In this document: piece by piece, positions 1-5,364 of the stretch
Position numbering within the stretch: the first letter of the stretch is position 1
How the letters are laid out: each line of letters opens with the position of its first letter
Assembly (NCBI GenBank): GCA_019421975.1
Contig: JAHZEE010000057.1
Coordinates: 1,650 to 7,260, forward strand
DNA length: 5,611 nucleotides
Direction: 5' to 3'
Source: Clostridiales bacterium
GTDB taxonomy: Bacteria > Bacillota > Clostridia > Oscillospirales > Oscillospiraceae
Translations under genes and position numbers: made by a program
Notes under the pieces: model-generated
What the model saw: only the letters and a program-made list of their open reading frames with translations
What the model was told of the DNA's origin: nothing
Database searches by the model: none

Positions 1-33
1 TCTTACTTATTTATAGGCAGAAAGGGTATTCAA

Positions 34-606
34 ATGGAGAACATCGTGATAGGATTTGCGATGTGCGGATCCTTTTGTACATTCGATACGGTGATTCGGC
101 AGCTGGAGGCGCTCAGACAGGAGTTTCCCAACATCCAGCCGATTCTCTCGGAGGCAAGCAGCCACACCGACAGCCGGTTTGGCGACGCGGCAGGGTTTCA
201 GGCGCGGATCGAGAAGATCTGCGGACGCCCGATCATTCAGACCATTCCGCAGGCGGAGCCCATTGGCCCCAAAAAGCTGCTGGACGCCCTGGTGATTGCG
301 CCCTGCACGGGCAACACCATTGCAAAGCTCGCAAATGGGATTACAGATACCACGGTCACCATGGCGGCCAAGGCCCATCTGCGCAACAGTCGCCCGGTGA
401 TCCTGGCGGTCTCCACCAACGATGGACTCAGCGCAAACGGAAAAAATATCGGTGAGCTGATGAACCGGAAGAACATCTATTTTGTCCCCTTTGGGCAGGA
501 TGACCCGGTTCACAAGCCATGTTCACTGGTCGCAGACTTTGCGCTGATCGGCCCAACGATCCATGAGGCCCTGGAGGGGCGGCAGATTCAGCCGGTTCTG
601 TACTGA
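34..606 (+). CDS. dpaB: Dipicolinate synthase subunit B (DpaB/SpoVFB), flavoprotein family
   Basis: With DpaA this protein makes dipicolinic acid from the lysine-pathway dihydrodipicolinate/hydroxy-tetrahydrodipicolinate intermediate in the mother cell; the product fills the spore core as its calcium salt (family knowledge). The 190-residue length fits SpoVFB (about 200). Visible marks are the N-terminal strand and nucleotide-binding turn IGFAMCGSFCTF (residues 6-17), the flavoprotein-type segment APCTGNTIAKLANG (89-102) followed by TDTTVTMAAKAH, the strand PVILAVSTNDGLS (121-133), and a C-terminal KPCSLVADF (161-169). The start is set by AAAGGG at 21-26, 7 nt before the ATG; the frame stays open to the window edge, but the protein begins right at the first beta strand as expected. 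dpaA normally precedes it and would be just upstream, outside the window. No promoter is visible in the 33 bases before it. The gene is intact and identification is firm. Confidence 0.95.
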   Translation: MENIVIGFAMCGSFCTFDTVIRQLEALRQEFPNIQPILSEASSHTDSRFGDAAGFQARIEKICGRPIIQTIPQAEPIGPKKLLDALVIAPCTGNTIAKLANGITDTTVTMAAKAHLRNSRPVILAVSTNDGLSANGKNIGELMNRKNIYFVPFGQDDPVHKPCSLVADFALIGPTIHEALEGRQIQPVLY

Positions 607-617
607 ATCTCGCGCGG

Positions 618-647
618 CATGGCGCCGGGGAATCCCCCGGCGCCATG
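618..647 (+). terminator. Strong GC-rich hairpin after dpaB, probable terminator
   Basis: A perfect 13-bp inverted repeat (arms 618-630 and 635-647, CATGGCGCCGGGG and its complement) closes a 4-nt AATC loop, 11 nt after the dpaB stop. It would be very stable as RNA. There is no T-run directly after the stem; the first T-rich stretch (671-679) is 23 nt further on. It is therefore a probable transcription end or mRNA 3' stabiliser rather than a textbook intrinsic terminator. Confidence 0.55.
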
Positions 648-670
648 TGCATTGGGCCTGGGAGGCGCTC

Positions 671-699
671 TTCCTTTTTGGGCGCGCATAGATTATAAT
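671..699 (+). promoter_or_regulatory. Candidate housekeeping (sigma-A) promoter for the regulator-kinase pair
   Basis: A perfect -10 hexamer TATAAT lies at 694-699. With a 17-bp spacer the -35 position is TTCCTT (671-676), a weak match to TTGACA. No TG extension precedes the -10. Transcription would begin near 706, leaving a leader of about 25 nt with the ribosome site in it. No BceR-like inverted repeat is seen here, which suggests basal rather than autoregulated expression (inference). Confidence 0.6.
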
Positions 700-715
700 G
701 GGGGACAAGCACAGC

Positions 716-723
716 GGGGGAGG
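716..723 (+). promoter_or_regulatory. Ribosome binding site that decides the response-regulator start
   Basis: GGGGGAGG ends 7 nt before the ATG at 731. An in-frame ATG at 698 would add 11 residues, but it lies inside the -10 hexamer and would not be on the transcript; the protein from 731 (MYRLFIVEDD) starts exactly at the first receiver strand. Confidence 0.8.
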
Positions 724-730
724 CGACGCG

Positions 731-1402
731 ATGTACAGACTTTTCATTGTGGAAGATGACCTGACCATTGCAAAGGCGCTGCAGGCGCATTTTGAGAGCT
801 GGGAATTTCAGGTGCAGTGTGTGACGCAGTTTCAGCAGGTGATGGAGCAATTTATCTCGTTTGCCCCGCACCTGGTGCTGCTGGATATCTCGCTGCCATT
901 TTTTGATGGATACCACTGGTGCAGTGAGATTCGCAAGGTCTCCAAGGTGCCTGTGATCTTTCTCTCGTCGGCCTCAGACAACCTCAACATTGTCATGGCG
1001 ATGAACCTGGGCGGGGATGATCTGATTGCAAAGCCCTTTGATCTGAGCGTCCTGACGGCAAAGGTGCAGGCGCTGCTGCGCAGAACCTATGCGTTTACGC
1101 CGGAGCTCGACTGTATGGAGGCGGGCGGCGTTGTACTGAATCTGGCCGACGCCACGGTTCAGTGCAACGGTAGGAAGCTGGAGCTGACCAAAAACGAGTA
1201 CCGAATTCTGCAGGTGCTGTTTGAGCGGCGGGGCAAGGTGGTCAGCCGGGAGACTTTGATGCAGCGGCTCTGGGAGACGGACAGCTTTGTAGACGAGAAC
1301 ACGCTGACGGTCAATGTGGCGCGGCTGCGCAAAAAGCTGGCGGGCGCAGGTGTGGAGAATCTCATTGAGACAAAAAAGGGAATCGGGTATTGGATTGTAT
1401 GA
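731..1402 (+). CDS. BceR-like response regulator, OmpR/PhoB family
   Basis: This is a 223-residue cytoplasmic two-component regulator. The receiver domain spans about residues 1-115: acidic pocket E8-D9-D10, phospho-acceptor D52 in LVLLDISLP, switch serine S79/S80 after VPVIF, and K101 in the KPFD motif. The stretch DNLNIVMAMNLGGDDLIAKP (82-102 region) is characteristic of the BceR/GraR branch that serves peptide-antibiotic transporters. The winged-helix DNA-binding domain covers about 130-223, with LTKNEYRILQVL (152-163), the recognition-helix region ENTLTVNVARLRKKL (189-203) and the wing ending in GIGYWIV. All catalytic residues are present. It overlaps the kinase start by 4 nt (ATGA), so the two are translationally coupled. 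The likely target is the inverted repeat at 2406-2419 before the ATPase gene; this is inferred from family behaviour. Confidence 0.93.
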   Translation: MYRLFIVEDDLTIAKALQAHFESWEFQVQCVTQFQQVMEQFISFAPHLVLLDISLPFFDGYHWCSEIRKVSKVPVIFLSSASDNLNIVMAMNLGGDDLIAKPFDLSVLTAKVQALLRRTYAFTPELDCMEAGGVVLNLADATVQCNGRKLELTKNEYRILQVLFERRGKVVSRETLMQRLWETDSFVDENTLTVNVARLRKKLAGAGVENLIETKKGIGYWIV

Positions 1403-2388
1403 GATGGCTTTGGGACTATCTGCGCGCCAGAGCGCGCCTGCTGGGCCTGCTGGCGCTGTGCGTCTGTGTGTTTGCAGCAGTCTTTTCCCTGTATGATCTG
1501 CCGCTGGAGGCGGTGGGGTATGCGAGCGGGCTTGCAGGACTGATTCTGCTGGGAGCGGCTGTGTGGGACGCAGCGCAGTTTCGGCAAAAGCACAGGGCGC
1601 TGCAGATGCTGGCGCACAATGGCCTTTACAGTATTCAGTCGCTGCCGCCCGCAGCGGGGCCCTTGGAGCAGGACTATGAGGCGCTGCTTGCGGCAGTGCT
1701 GCGGCATCAGATGGAGCTTGTCAATGCGGCAGAGCAGGCGCAGACCCAGATGCTGGAGTATTACACCCTCTGGGTTCATGAGATCAAAACGCCCATTGCA
1801 GCGATGCGCCTCATGCTGCAAGAGGAGGACAGTGCGCGCAGCAGGGAGCTGCTGGCACAGCTGTTCCGGGTGGAGGAATATGTCCAGATGGTACTGGCCT
1901 ATCTGCGGATGCACAGCGAGAGCACGGACTTTGTTCTGCAGGCGTACGATCTGGACAAGATTGTGCGGCAGGCAGTGCACAAATATGCCCCGATGTTTAT
2001 CCGGAAAAGGATCATTCTGCAGCTGGAGCCGATTTCCGGCCAGGTACTGACCGATGAGAAATGGCTCTGCTTTGTGGTGGAGCAGCTGCTGTCCAATGCA
2101 ATCAAATACACGGACACCGGGCGGGTGCGCATCTATATGGAGGCGGATGAGACCCTGGTGATCAAGGACACCGGCGCGGGCATTGCGCCGGAGGATCTGC
2201 CGCGCATCTGGGAAAAGGGGTTCACCGGCTACAACGGCCGGACGGACAAGCGGGCCTCGGGGCTTGGCCTCTATCTGGTGCGGCGGATTTTGACCCAGCT
2301 GGGTCACCGGATCTCCATCACATCCCAGGTGGGGCGTGGGACGACCGTACGGGTGAATCTGCATGTGGAGCCCCTGGAAACAGAATAG
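1399..2388 (+). CDS. BceS-like intramembrane-sensing histidine kinase
   Basis: This 329-residue sensor kinase partners the preceding regulator. Two membrane helices lie near residues 13-30 and 37-55, with a loop of only about six residues (LYDLPL) between them, so it has no extracellular sensor domain; this is the hallmark of BceS-type kinases, which read the state of their ABC transporter. The dimerisation/phosphotransfer helix holds H127 in HEIKTPIAAMRLML. The ATPase domain has the N box LLSNAIKYT (230-238, N233), G1 box DTGAGI (257-262), an F-box-like WEKGFTG (271-277) and G2 box SGLGLYL (287-293), all intact. The chosen ATG overlaps the regulator stop (ATGA). A TTG at 1390 would add three residues (M-D-C) and sits 7 nt after AAAGGGA (1376-1382), so it is a real alternative start. 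Function in peptide-antibiotic response is inferred from the neighbours. Confidence 0.92.
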   Translation: MRWLWDYLRARARLLGLLALCVCVFAAVFSLYDLPLEAVGYASGLAGLILLGAAVWDAAQFRQKHRALQMLAHNGLYSIQSLPPAAGPLEQDYEALLAAVLRHQMELVNAAEQAQTQMLEYYTLWVHEIKTPIAAMRLMLQEEDSARSRELLAQLFRVEEYVQMVLAYLRMHSESTDFVLQAYDLDKIVRQAVHKYAPMFIRKRIILQLEPISGQVLTDEKWLCFVVEQLLSNAIKYTDTGRVRIYMEADETLVIKDTGAGIAPEDLPRIWEKGFTGYNGRTDKRASGLGLYLVRRILTQLGHRISITSQVGRGTTVRVNLHVEPLETE

Positions 2389-2389
2389 C

Positions 2390-2436
2390 AAAGCGCCCCC
2401 CAACCTTACAAAATGGTAAGATTCGGCGGCGTTTTT
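2390..2436 (+). terminator. Intrinsic terminator after the kinase gene, overlapping the operator
   Basis: The bases 2390-2409 and 2416-2435 pair in exact register: of 20 positions, 16 are Watson-Crick, one is G-U and three are mismatches (C-A, C-C, C-C), with an AAAATG loop (2410-2415). The GC-rich lower stem (CGCC with GGCG) runs directly into T2432-T2436, the classical order of stem then T-run. It begins two bases after the kinase stop TAG, so it should limit readthrough from the regulator-kinase promoter into the transporter genes. Three mismatches make it weaker than a perfect stem, so partial readthrough is likely. Confidence 0.65.
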
Positions 2437-2442
2437 GTAAGG
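2404..2442. repeat. Spaced 10-bp inverted repeat CCTTACAAAA/TTTTGTAAGG
   Basis: CCTTACAAAA (2404-2413) has an exact inverted copy, TTTTGTAAGG (2433-2442), 19 bp downstream. The same left arm also forms the inner stem of the terminator with GTAAG (2416-2420). As DNA, the right copy supplies a second half-site (TGTAAGG, 2436-2442) placed 21 bp, about two helical turns, from the equivalent half-site at 2415-2421. Confidence 0.6.
2406..2419 (+). promoter_or_regulatory. Putative BceR-type operator (TTACA-N4-GGTAA)
   Basis: TTACA-AAAT-GGTAA differs by one base from the TnACA-N4-TGTAA inverted repeat that I recall as the binding pattern of BceR-like regulators in Bacillus. Seen as a 7-4-7 site (2404-2410, 2415-2421) it has five symmetric positions on each side (CTTAC/GTAAG). 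It lies about 95 bp before the ATPase start and upstream of the candidate -35, where an activator of this family binds. The motif is seen directly; that the regulator at 731-1402 binds it is inference. Confidence 0.6.
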
Positions 2443-2449
2443 GAAATCG

Positions 2450-2479
2450 ATGGCAGAGGGCTGGTGGCTGTGGTACCAT
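2450..2479 (+). promoter_or_regulatory. Candidate regulated promoter of the transporter genes
   Basis: A -10-like TACCAT (2474-2479) carries the extended TG-n element (TGG, 2471-2473). With an 18-bp spacer the -35 position is ATGGCA (2450-2455), matching TTGACA at four of six positions. Neither hexamer is strong, as expected for a promoter needing an activator. Transcription would start near 2486, leaving a leader of about 23 nt. The call depends on the operator just upstream and is moderate at best. Confidence 0.4.
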
Positions 2480-2494
2480 CAATGCAGCGAAAAC

Positions 2495-2501
2495 AAGGAG
2501 G
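2495..2501 (+). promoter_or_regulatory. Perfect Shine-Dalgarno setting the ATPase start
   Basis: AAGGAGG ends 7 nt before the ATG at 2509. The same frame is open upstream to an ATG at 2413, but that one lies in the terminator loop with no ribosome site, and the protein from 2509 begins at the usual first strand (MPLLEVHNLQKIY). Confidence 0.85.
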
Positions 2502-2508
2502 CGGGAAT

Positions 2509-3276
2509 ATGCCATTACTGGAAGTACACAATTTGCAGAAGATCTATACGACCCGGTTTGGCGGGCAGTCAGTACAGGCGCTGCGAAATGTCAACTTTTC
2601 CGTGGACAGCGGAGAATATGTGGCCATTATGGGTGAATCCGGATCCGGAAAGACAACGCTGCTGAATATTTTGGCGGCCCTGGACCGGCCGACGGGGGGA
2701 CAGGTACTGCTCAATGGCAGAGATATGGCGGAGATCAGGGAGCGGGATCTGGCGGCCTTCCGCCGGGATCAGCTGGGCTTTGTCTTTCAGGATTTTAACC
2801 TGCTCGACACCTTTTCCGTGCAGGACAATATTCTCCTGCCGCTGGTGCTGGAGGGAAAATCGTATCCGGAAATGGCCGAACGGCTCAAGGTCATCGCAGA
2901 GAAGCTGGGGATTGAGGGGCTTTTGAAAAAGTTCCCCTACGAGATCTCCGGCGGCCAGAAGCAGCGCACGGCAGTGGCGCGGGCGCTCATCACCGAGCCT
3001 GCGATCATTCTGGCCGATGAGCCAACCGGGGCGCTGGACTCCCACGCGACGGACAGCCTTTTAAACCTGTTTGGCCAGATCAACCTGGAGGGTCAGACAA
3101 TTTTGATGGTGACCCACTCTGTAAAGGCCGCGAGCCATGCCAAGCGCGTTTTGTTTATCAAAGATGGAGAGGTCTTTCATCAGCTCTACCGCGGTCCGTG
3201 TACAGCGGAGGAGATGTACGGCAAGATCTCCGATACGCTGACGCTGCTGACCACAGGGGGAAAGCGCTATGAATAG
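2509..3276 (+). CDS. BceA-like ABC transporter ATP-binding protein
   Basis: This 255-residue cytoplasmic ATPase powers the permease encoded next to it. Motifs in order: an aromatic A-loop near Y13, Walker A GESGSGKTT (42-50), Q-loop Q94 in FVFQDFNLLD, signature ISGGQKQR (146-153), Walker B IILADEP (166-172, with catalytic E171), D-loop ALDS (175-178) and H-loop H203 in VTHS. It belongs to the MacB/LolD-like branch; FQDFNLLDTFSVQDNILLPL is typical of the BceA group. The length is normal and nothing is missing. The last 8 nt overlap the permease gene, indicating coupled translation. In the Bce family the complex frees lipid II-cycle targets from bound peptide antibiotics and also signals load to the kinase; the specific substrate here cannot be read from the sequence. 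Confidence 0.95.
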   Translation: MPLLEVHNLQKIYTTRFGGQSVQALRNVNFSVDSGEYVAIMGESGSGKTTLLNILAALDRPTGGQVLLNGRDMAEIRERDLAAFRRDQLGFVFQDFNLLDTFSVQDNILLPLVLEGKSYPEMAERLKVIAEKLGIEGLLKKFPYEISGGQKQRTAVARALITEPAIILADEPTGALDSHATDSLLNLFGQINLEGQTILMVTHSVKAASHAKRVLFIKDGEVFHQLYRGPCTAEEMYGKISDTLTLLTTGGKRYE

Positions 3277-5320
3277 GCTGCTGTATCCCAAGCTGGCCTG
3301 GCAAAACCTGCGAAAGAATGGAACATTCTATTTTCCATATCTGCTGACCATCATTGGGACCGCTGCTGCATTCTATATTATGGCAGCGCTGGGGGACACA
3401 CAGAGCCTGCCGGCGAGACAGCGCTACATGTATCTGCAGGTATTTGTCGTGCTGGGCAGCGTGGTCATCGGGATCTTTGCGGTGATCTTTCTGTTTTATA
3501 CCAACAGCTTTTTGATGAAGCGCCGGACCCGTGAGCTGGGGCTGTACCACATCCTGGGAATGGGAAAGCGGCACATCGCACACATGCTGTTTTTTGAGAC
3601 GCTCTATCTTGCGGCCTTTGGAATCCTTGGCGGTGTCGCAGTCGGACTGGTGTTTCAGAAATTGGTGACACTGCTGTTATGTAAACTGATTCACTTTGAT
3701 GTCTACTTTGGCTTCTATATCGCCTGGACCGGCATCCGGGATACCTGCCTGCTCTTTGGCGGGATCCTGATGGCCTGTTATCTGTGGAATCTGATACGGA
3801 TTTGGCGGCAGAAATCGATCGAGCTGCTGCATGCTGAAGCGGTGGGGGAGCGGGAGCCGAGGACCAAGTGGCTGCTGACACTGATCGGCGTGGCGGCGCT
3901 GGGAACGGGATACTATCTGGCCGTGACCATTGACGATGCAATGCAGGCGCTGTCATTTTATTTTGTAGCGGTGATTTTGGTGATCATCGGCACCTACTGC
4001 CTGTTTACGGCGGTCAGCATTACGGTGCTGAAGCTTCTGCGGTGCAACAAGCGGTATTACTACCGGACAAAGCATTTCATCGGAATTTCCGGGATGCTGT
4101 ACCGCATGAAGCGAAATGCAGTGGGACTGGCCAATATCTGCATTCTATCCACCATGGTGCTGGTGATGGTATCGGGCACGCTGGCCATGTATCTTGGAAC
4201 AGAGGATGCCGTGGACAGCATGTATCCCTATGACCTGGTGGCGACGGTGCGGTATGATGCTACCGCGGAACCGCCGTTTCAGCAGGAGCAGATGCGCCAG
4301 CTGCTCTCCGAGGCGCTGGAACGGGGCGGCTACACCGTGACAGATCAGGCAGAGAATCTGACTTGTTCCATGACCGTGTGCCGCAAGGCAGACCGATTTT
4401 ACCTGGGATATGTAGAGGGCGGCACTTATGGGGTAATGACCTTTCTGCCGGCAGAGGTCTATGAACAGCAGACCGGTGAAGCAGTCTCGTTGGAAGAGGG
4501 GGAGGTGTTGGTCTATGATGAACAGGGTATGGCGCTGCCGGACCAGGTGGAGATCTGTTTCCGGAACGCAGAGAACGCAGACGGCCCCACGGCACAGTTT
4601 AAAGTCCAAGGGCGCCTGCAAGAGCCGCCAAAGCTCAGAGCCAGCACCGCTGTCAGCGCCATGGACACCTACTATCTGGTGGTAGAGGATCCGCAGGTTC
4701 TCACTGAGCTCCGCCAAATGCAGGCGCAGGTTATGGAGGGCGGAGGCGATGAGATCCAGTGGCAGTTCTATTGCAATCTGGACGGCACGGAGGAAGAACA
4801 GATTGCCTGTGCAGAATGGCTCAGTGACAGCGGCAATGTCTATTCCGGAAACTTTTTGGATGTGACAGGCTCCTGGGAGGCCTATTGTGTGGAAAGCAGG
4901 GCGTATTCTGCGATGGAGTTCTACTCCCTCAGCGGCGGCTTTTTCTTCCTCGGCATGTTCCTCGGGCTGCTGTTTATCGTGGCTACGGTGTTGATTATCT
5001 ACTATAAACAGCTCTCCGAGGGATATGAGGATGCGGGGCGCTATCAGATTATGCAGCAGGTCGGCCTCAGTCAGAGCCAGATCAGGCGGGCCGTGGGCAG
5101 CCAGATTTTGGTGGTATTTTTCCTGCCCCTGCTGGTGGCGGCCGTCCATGTGGCATTTGACTTTAAGCTGATTGTATTGCTCCTGACGCTGTTCTCCCTG
5201 AATAATATGGTACTGACGCTCTGGTGCACGGTAGGTACTCTCGTACTTTTCATCTGCATTTACGGAATTGTCTATGCACTGACCGCACGGGCCTATTACC
5301 GAATCGTCAGCCACCGGTAA
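3269..5320 (+). CDS. BceB-like ABC transporter permease with large extracytoplasmic domain (FtsX family)
   Basis: This 683-residue membrane protein is the partner of the preceding ATPase and probably the sensor of the module. Hydrophobic segments near residues 21-41, 56-78, 108-129, 158-177, 201-220, 230-254 and 288-309 are followed by a hydrophilic domain (about 310-552), then segments near 553-577, 611-630 and 634-675 that can hold two helices, giving the ten-helix BceB plan. FtsX-type coupling segments include RRTRELGLYHILGMGKRHI (85-103) and the late match GYEDAGRYQIMQQVGLS (585-601). BceB of B. subtilis is about 646 residues, so this is slightly long. The extracytoplasmic domain is very acidic (my count: about 43 Asp/Glu against 13 Lys/Arg) and has six cysteines (366, 371, 430, 502, 514, 540). 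The start is set by AGGGGG (3255-3260), 8 nt before the ATG. The reading frame is intact. Substrate specificity is unknown. Confidence 0.93.
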   Translation: MNRLLYPKLAWQNLRKNGTFYFPYLLTIIGTAAAFYIMAALGDTQSLPARQRYMYLQVFVVLGSVVIGIFAVIFLFYTNSFLMKRRTRELGLYHILGMGKRHIAHMLFFETLYLAAFGILGGVAVGLVFQKLVTLLLCKLIHFDVYFGFYIAWTGIRDTCLLFGGILMACYLWNLIRIWRQKSIELLHAEAVGEREPRTKWLLTLIGVAALGTGYYLAVTIDDAMQALSFYFVAVILVIIGTYCLFTAVSITVLKLLRCNKRYYYRTKHFIGISGMLYRMKRNAVGLANICILSTMVLVMVSGTLAMYLGTEDAVDSMYPYDLVATVRYDATAEPPFQQEQMRQLLSEALERGGYTVTDQAENLTCSMTVCRKADRFYLGYVEGGTYGVMTFLPAEVYEQQTGEAVSLEEGEVLVYDEQGMALPDQVEICFRNAENADGPTAQFKVQGRLQEPPKLRASTAVSAMDTYYLVVEDPQVLTELRQMQAQVMEGGGDEIQWQFYCNLDGTEEEQIACAEWLSDSGNVYSGNFLDVTGSWEAYCVESRAYSAMEFYSLSGGFFFLGMFLGLLFIVATVLIIYYKQLSEGYEDAGRYQIMQQVGLSQSQIRRAVGSQILVVFFLPLLVAAVHVAFDFKLIVLLLTLFSLNNMVLTLWCTVGTLVLFICIYGIVYALTARAYYRIVSHR

Positions 5321-5323
5321 AAA

Positions 5324-5357
5324 AAGCCCCCTGCCGCCAACCGGCGGCAGGGGGCTT
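5324..5357. terminator. Bidirectional intrinsic terminator between convergent genes
   Basis: A perfect 15-bp stem (5324-5338 with 5343-5357) closes an AACC loop, 3 nt after the permease stop. On the plus strand it is followed by TTATAAATTTT, a broken T-rich tail. On the minus strand the A-run at 5319-5325 becomes a clean T-run right after the stem, so the site is, if anything, better for the incoming minus-strand gene, whose stop is 7 nt away. One element thus serves both operons. Confidence 0.88.
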
Positions 5358-5364
5358 ATAAATT

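Noticed and set aside
1..33. A short frame ending in TAG at 14-16 could be the tail of an upstream dpaA.
   Set aside because: Only four codons are visible and dpaA C-termini cannot be recognised from them; a neighbour there is expected but not shown.
1..33. A sporulation sigma-factor promoter in the AT-rich TTACTTATTTATAG stretch before dpaB.
   Set aside because: It does not fit the -10 pattern of sigma-E or sigma-K, and transcription would start on or after the ribosome site.
665..687. GCGC repeats around the T-rich 669-679 stretch as a second small hairpin.
   Set aside because: The arms are only 4 bp and self-complementary; this is likely just base composition.
698..730. Upstream ATG giving an 11-residue N-terminal extension of the response regulator.
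   Set aside because: The ATG lies inside the TATAAT hexamer and lacks a ribosome site; the ATG at 731 has both spacing and family fit.
1159..2403. A long 414-codon open frame on the minus strand opposite the kinase gene.
   Set aside because: Its product is rich in Gln, His, Arg and Pro without any domain pattern, as expected for the antisense of a GC-rich gene; the plus strand encodes complete conserved motifs.
2413..2508. A 32-residue N-terminal extension of the ATPase starting at the ATG at 2413.
   Set aside because: The ATG is in the terminator loop, no ribosome site precedes it, and AAGGAGG at 2495-2501 clearly serves the ATG at 2509.
4145..5314. A 389-codon open frame on the minus strand opposite the permease.
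   Set aside because: Same antisense pattern; the plus-strand frame has helices, FtsX features and a ribosome site.
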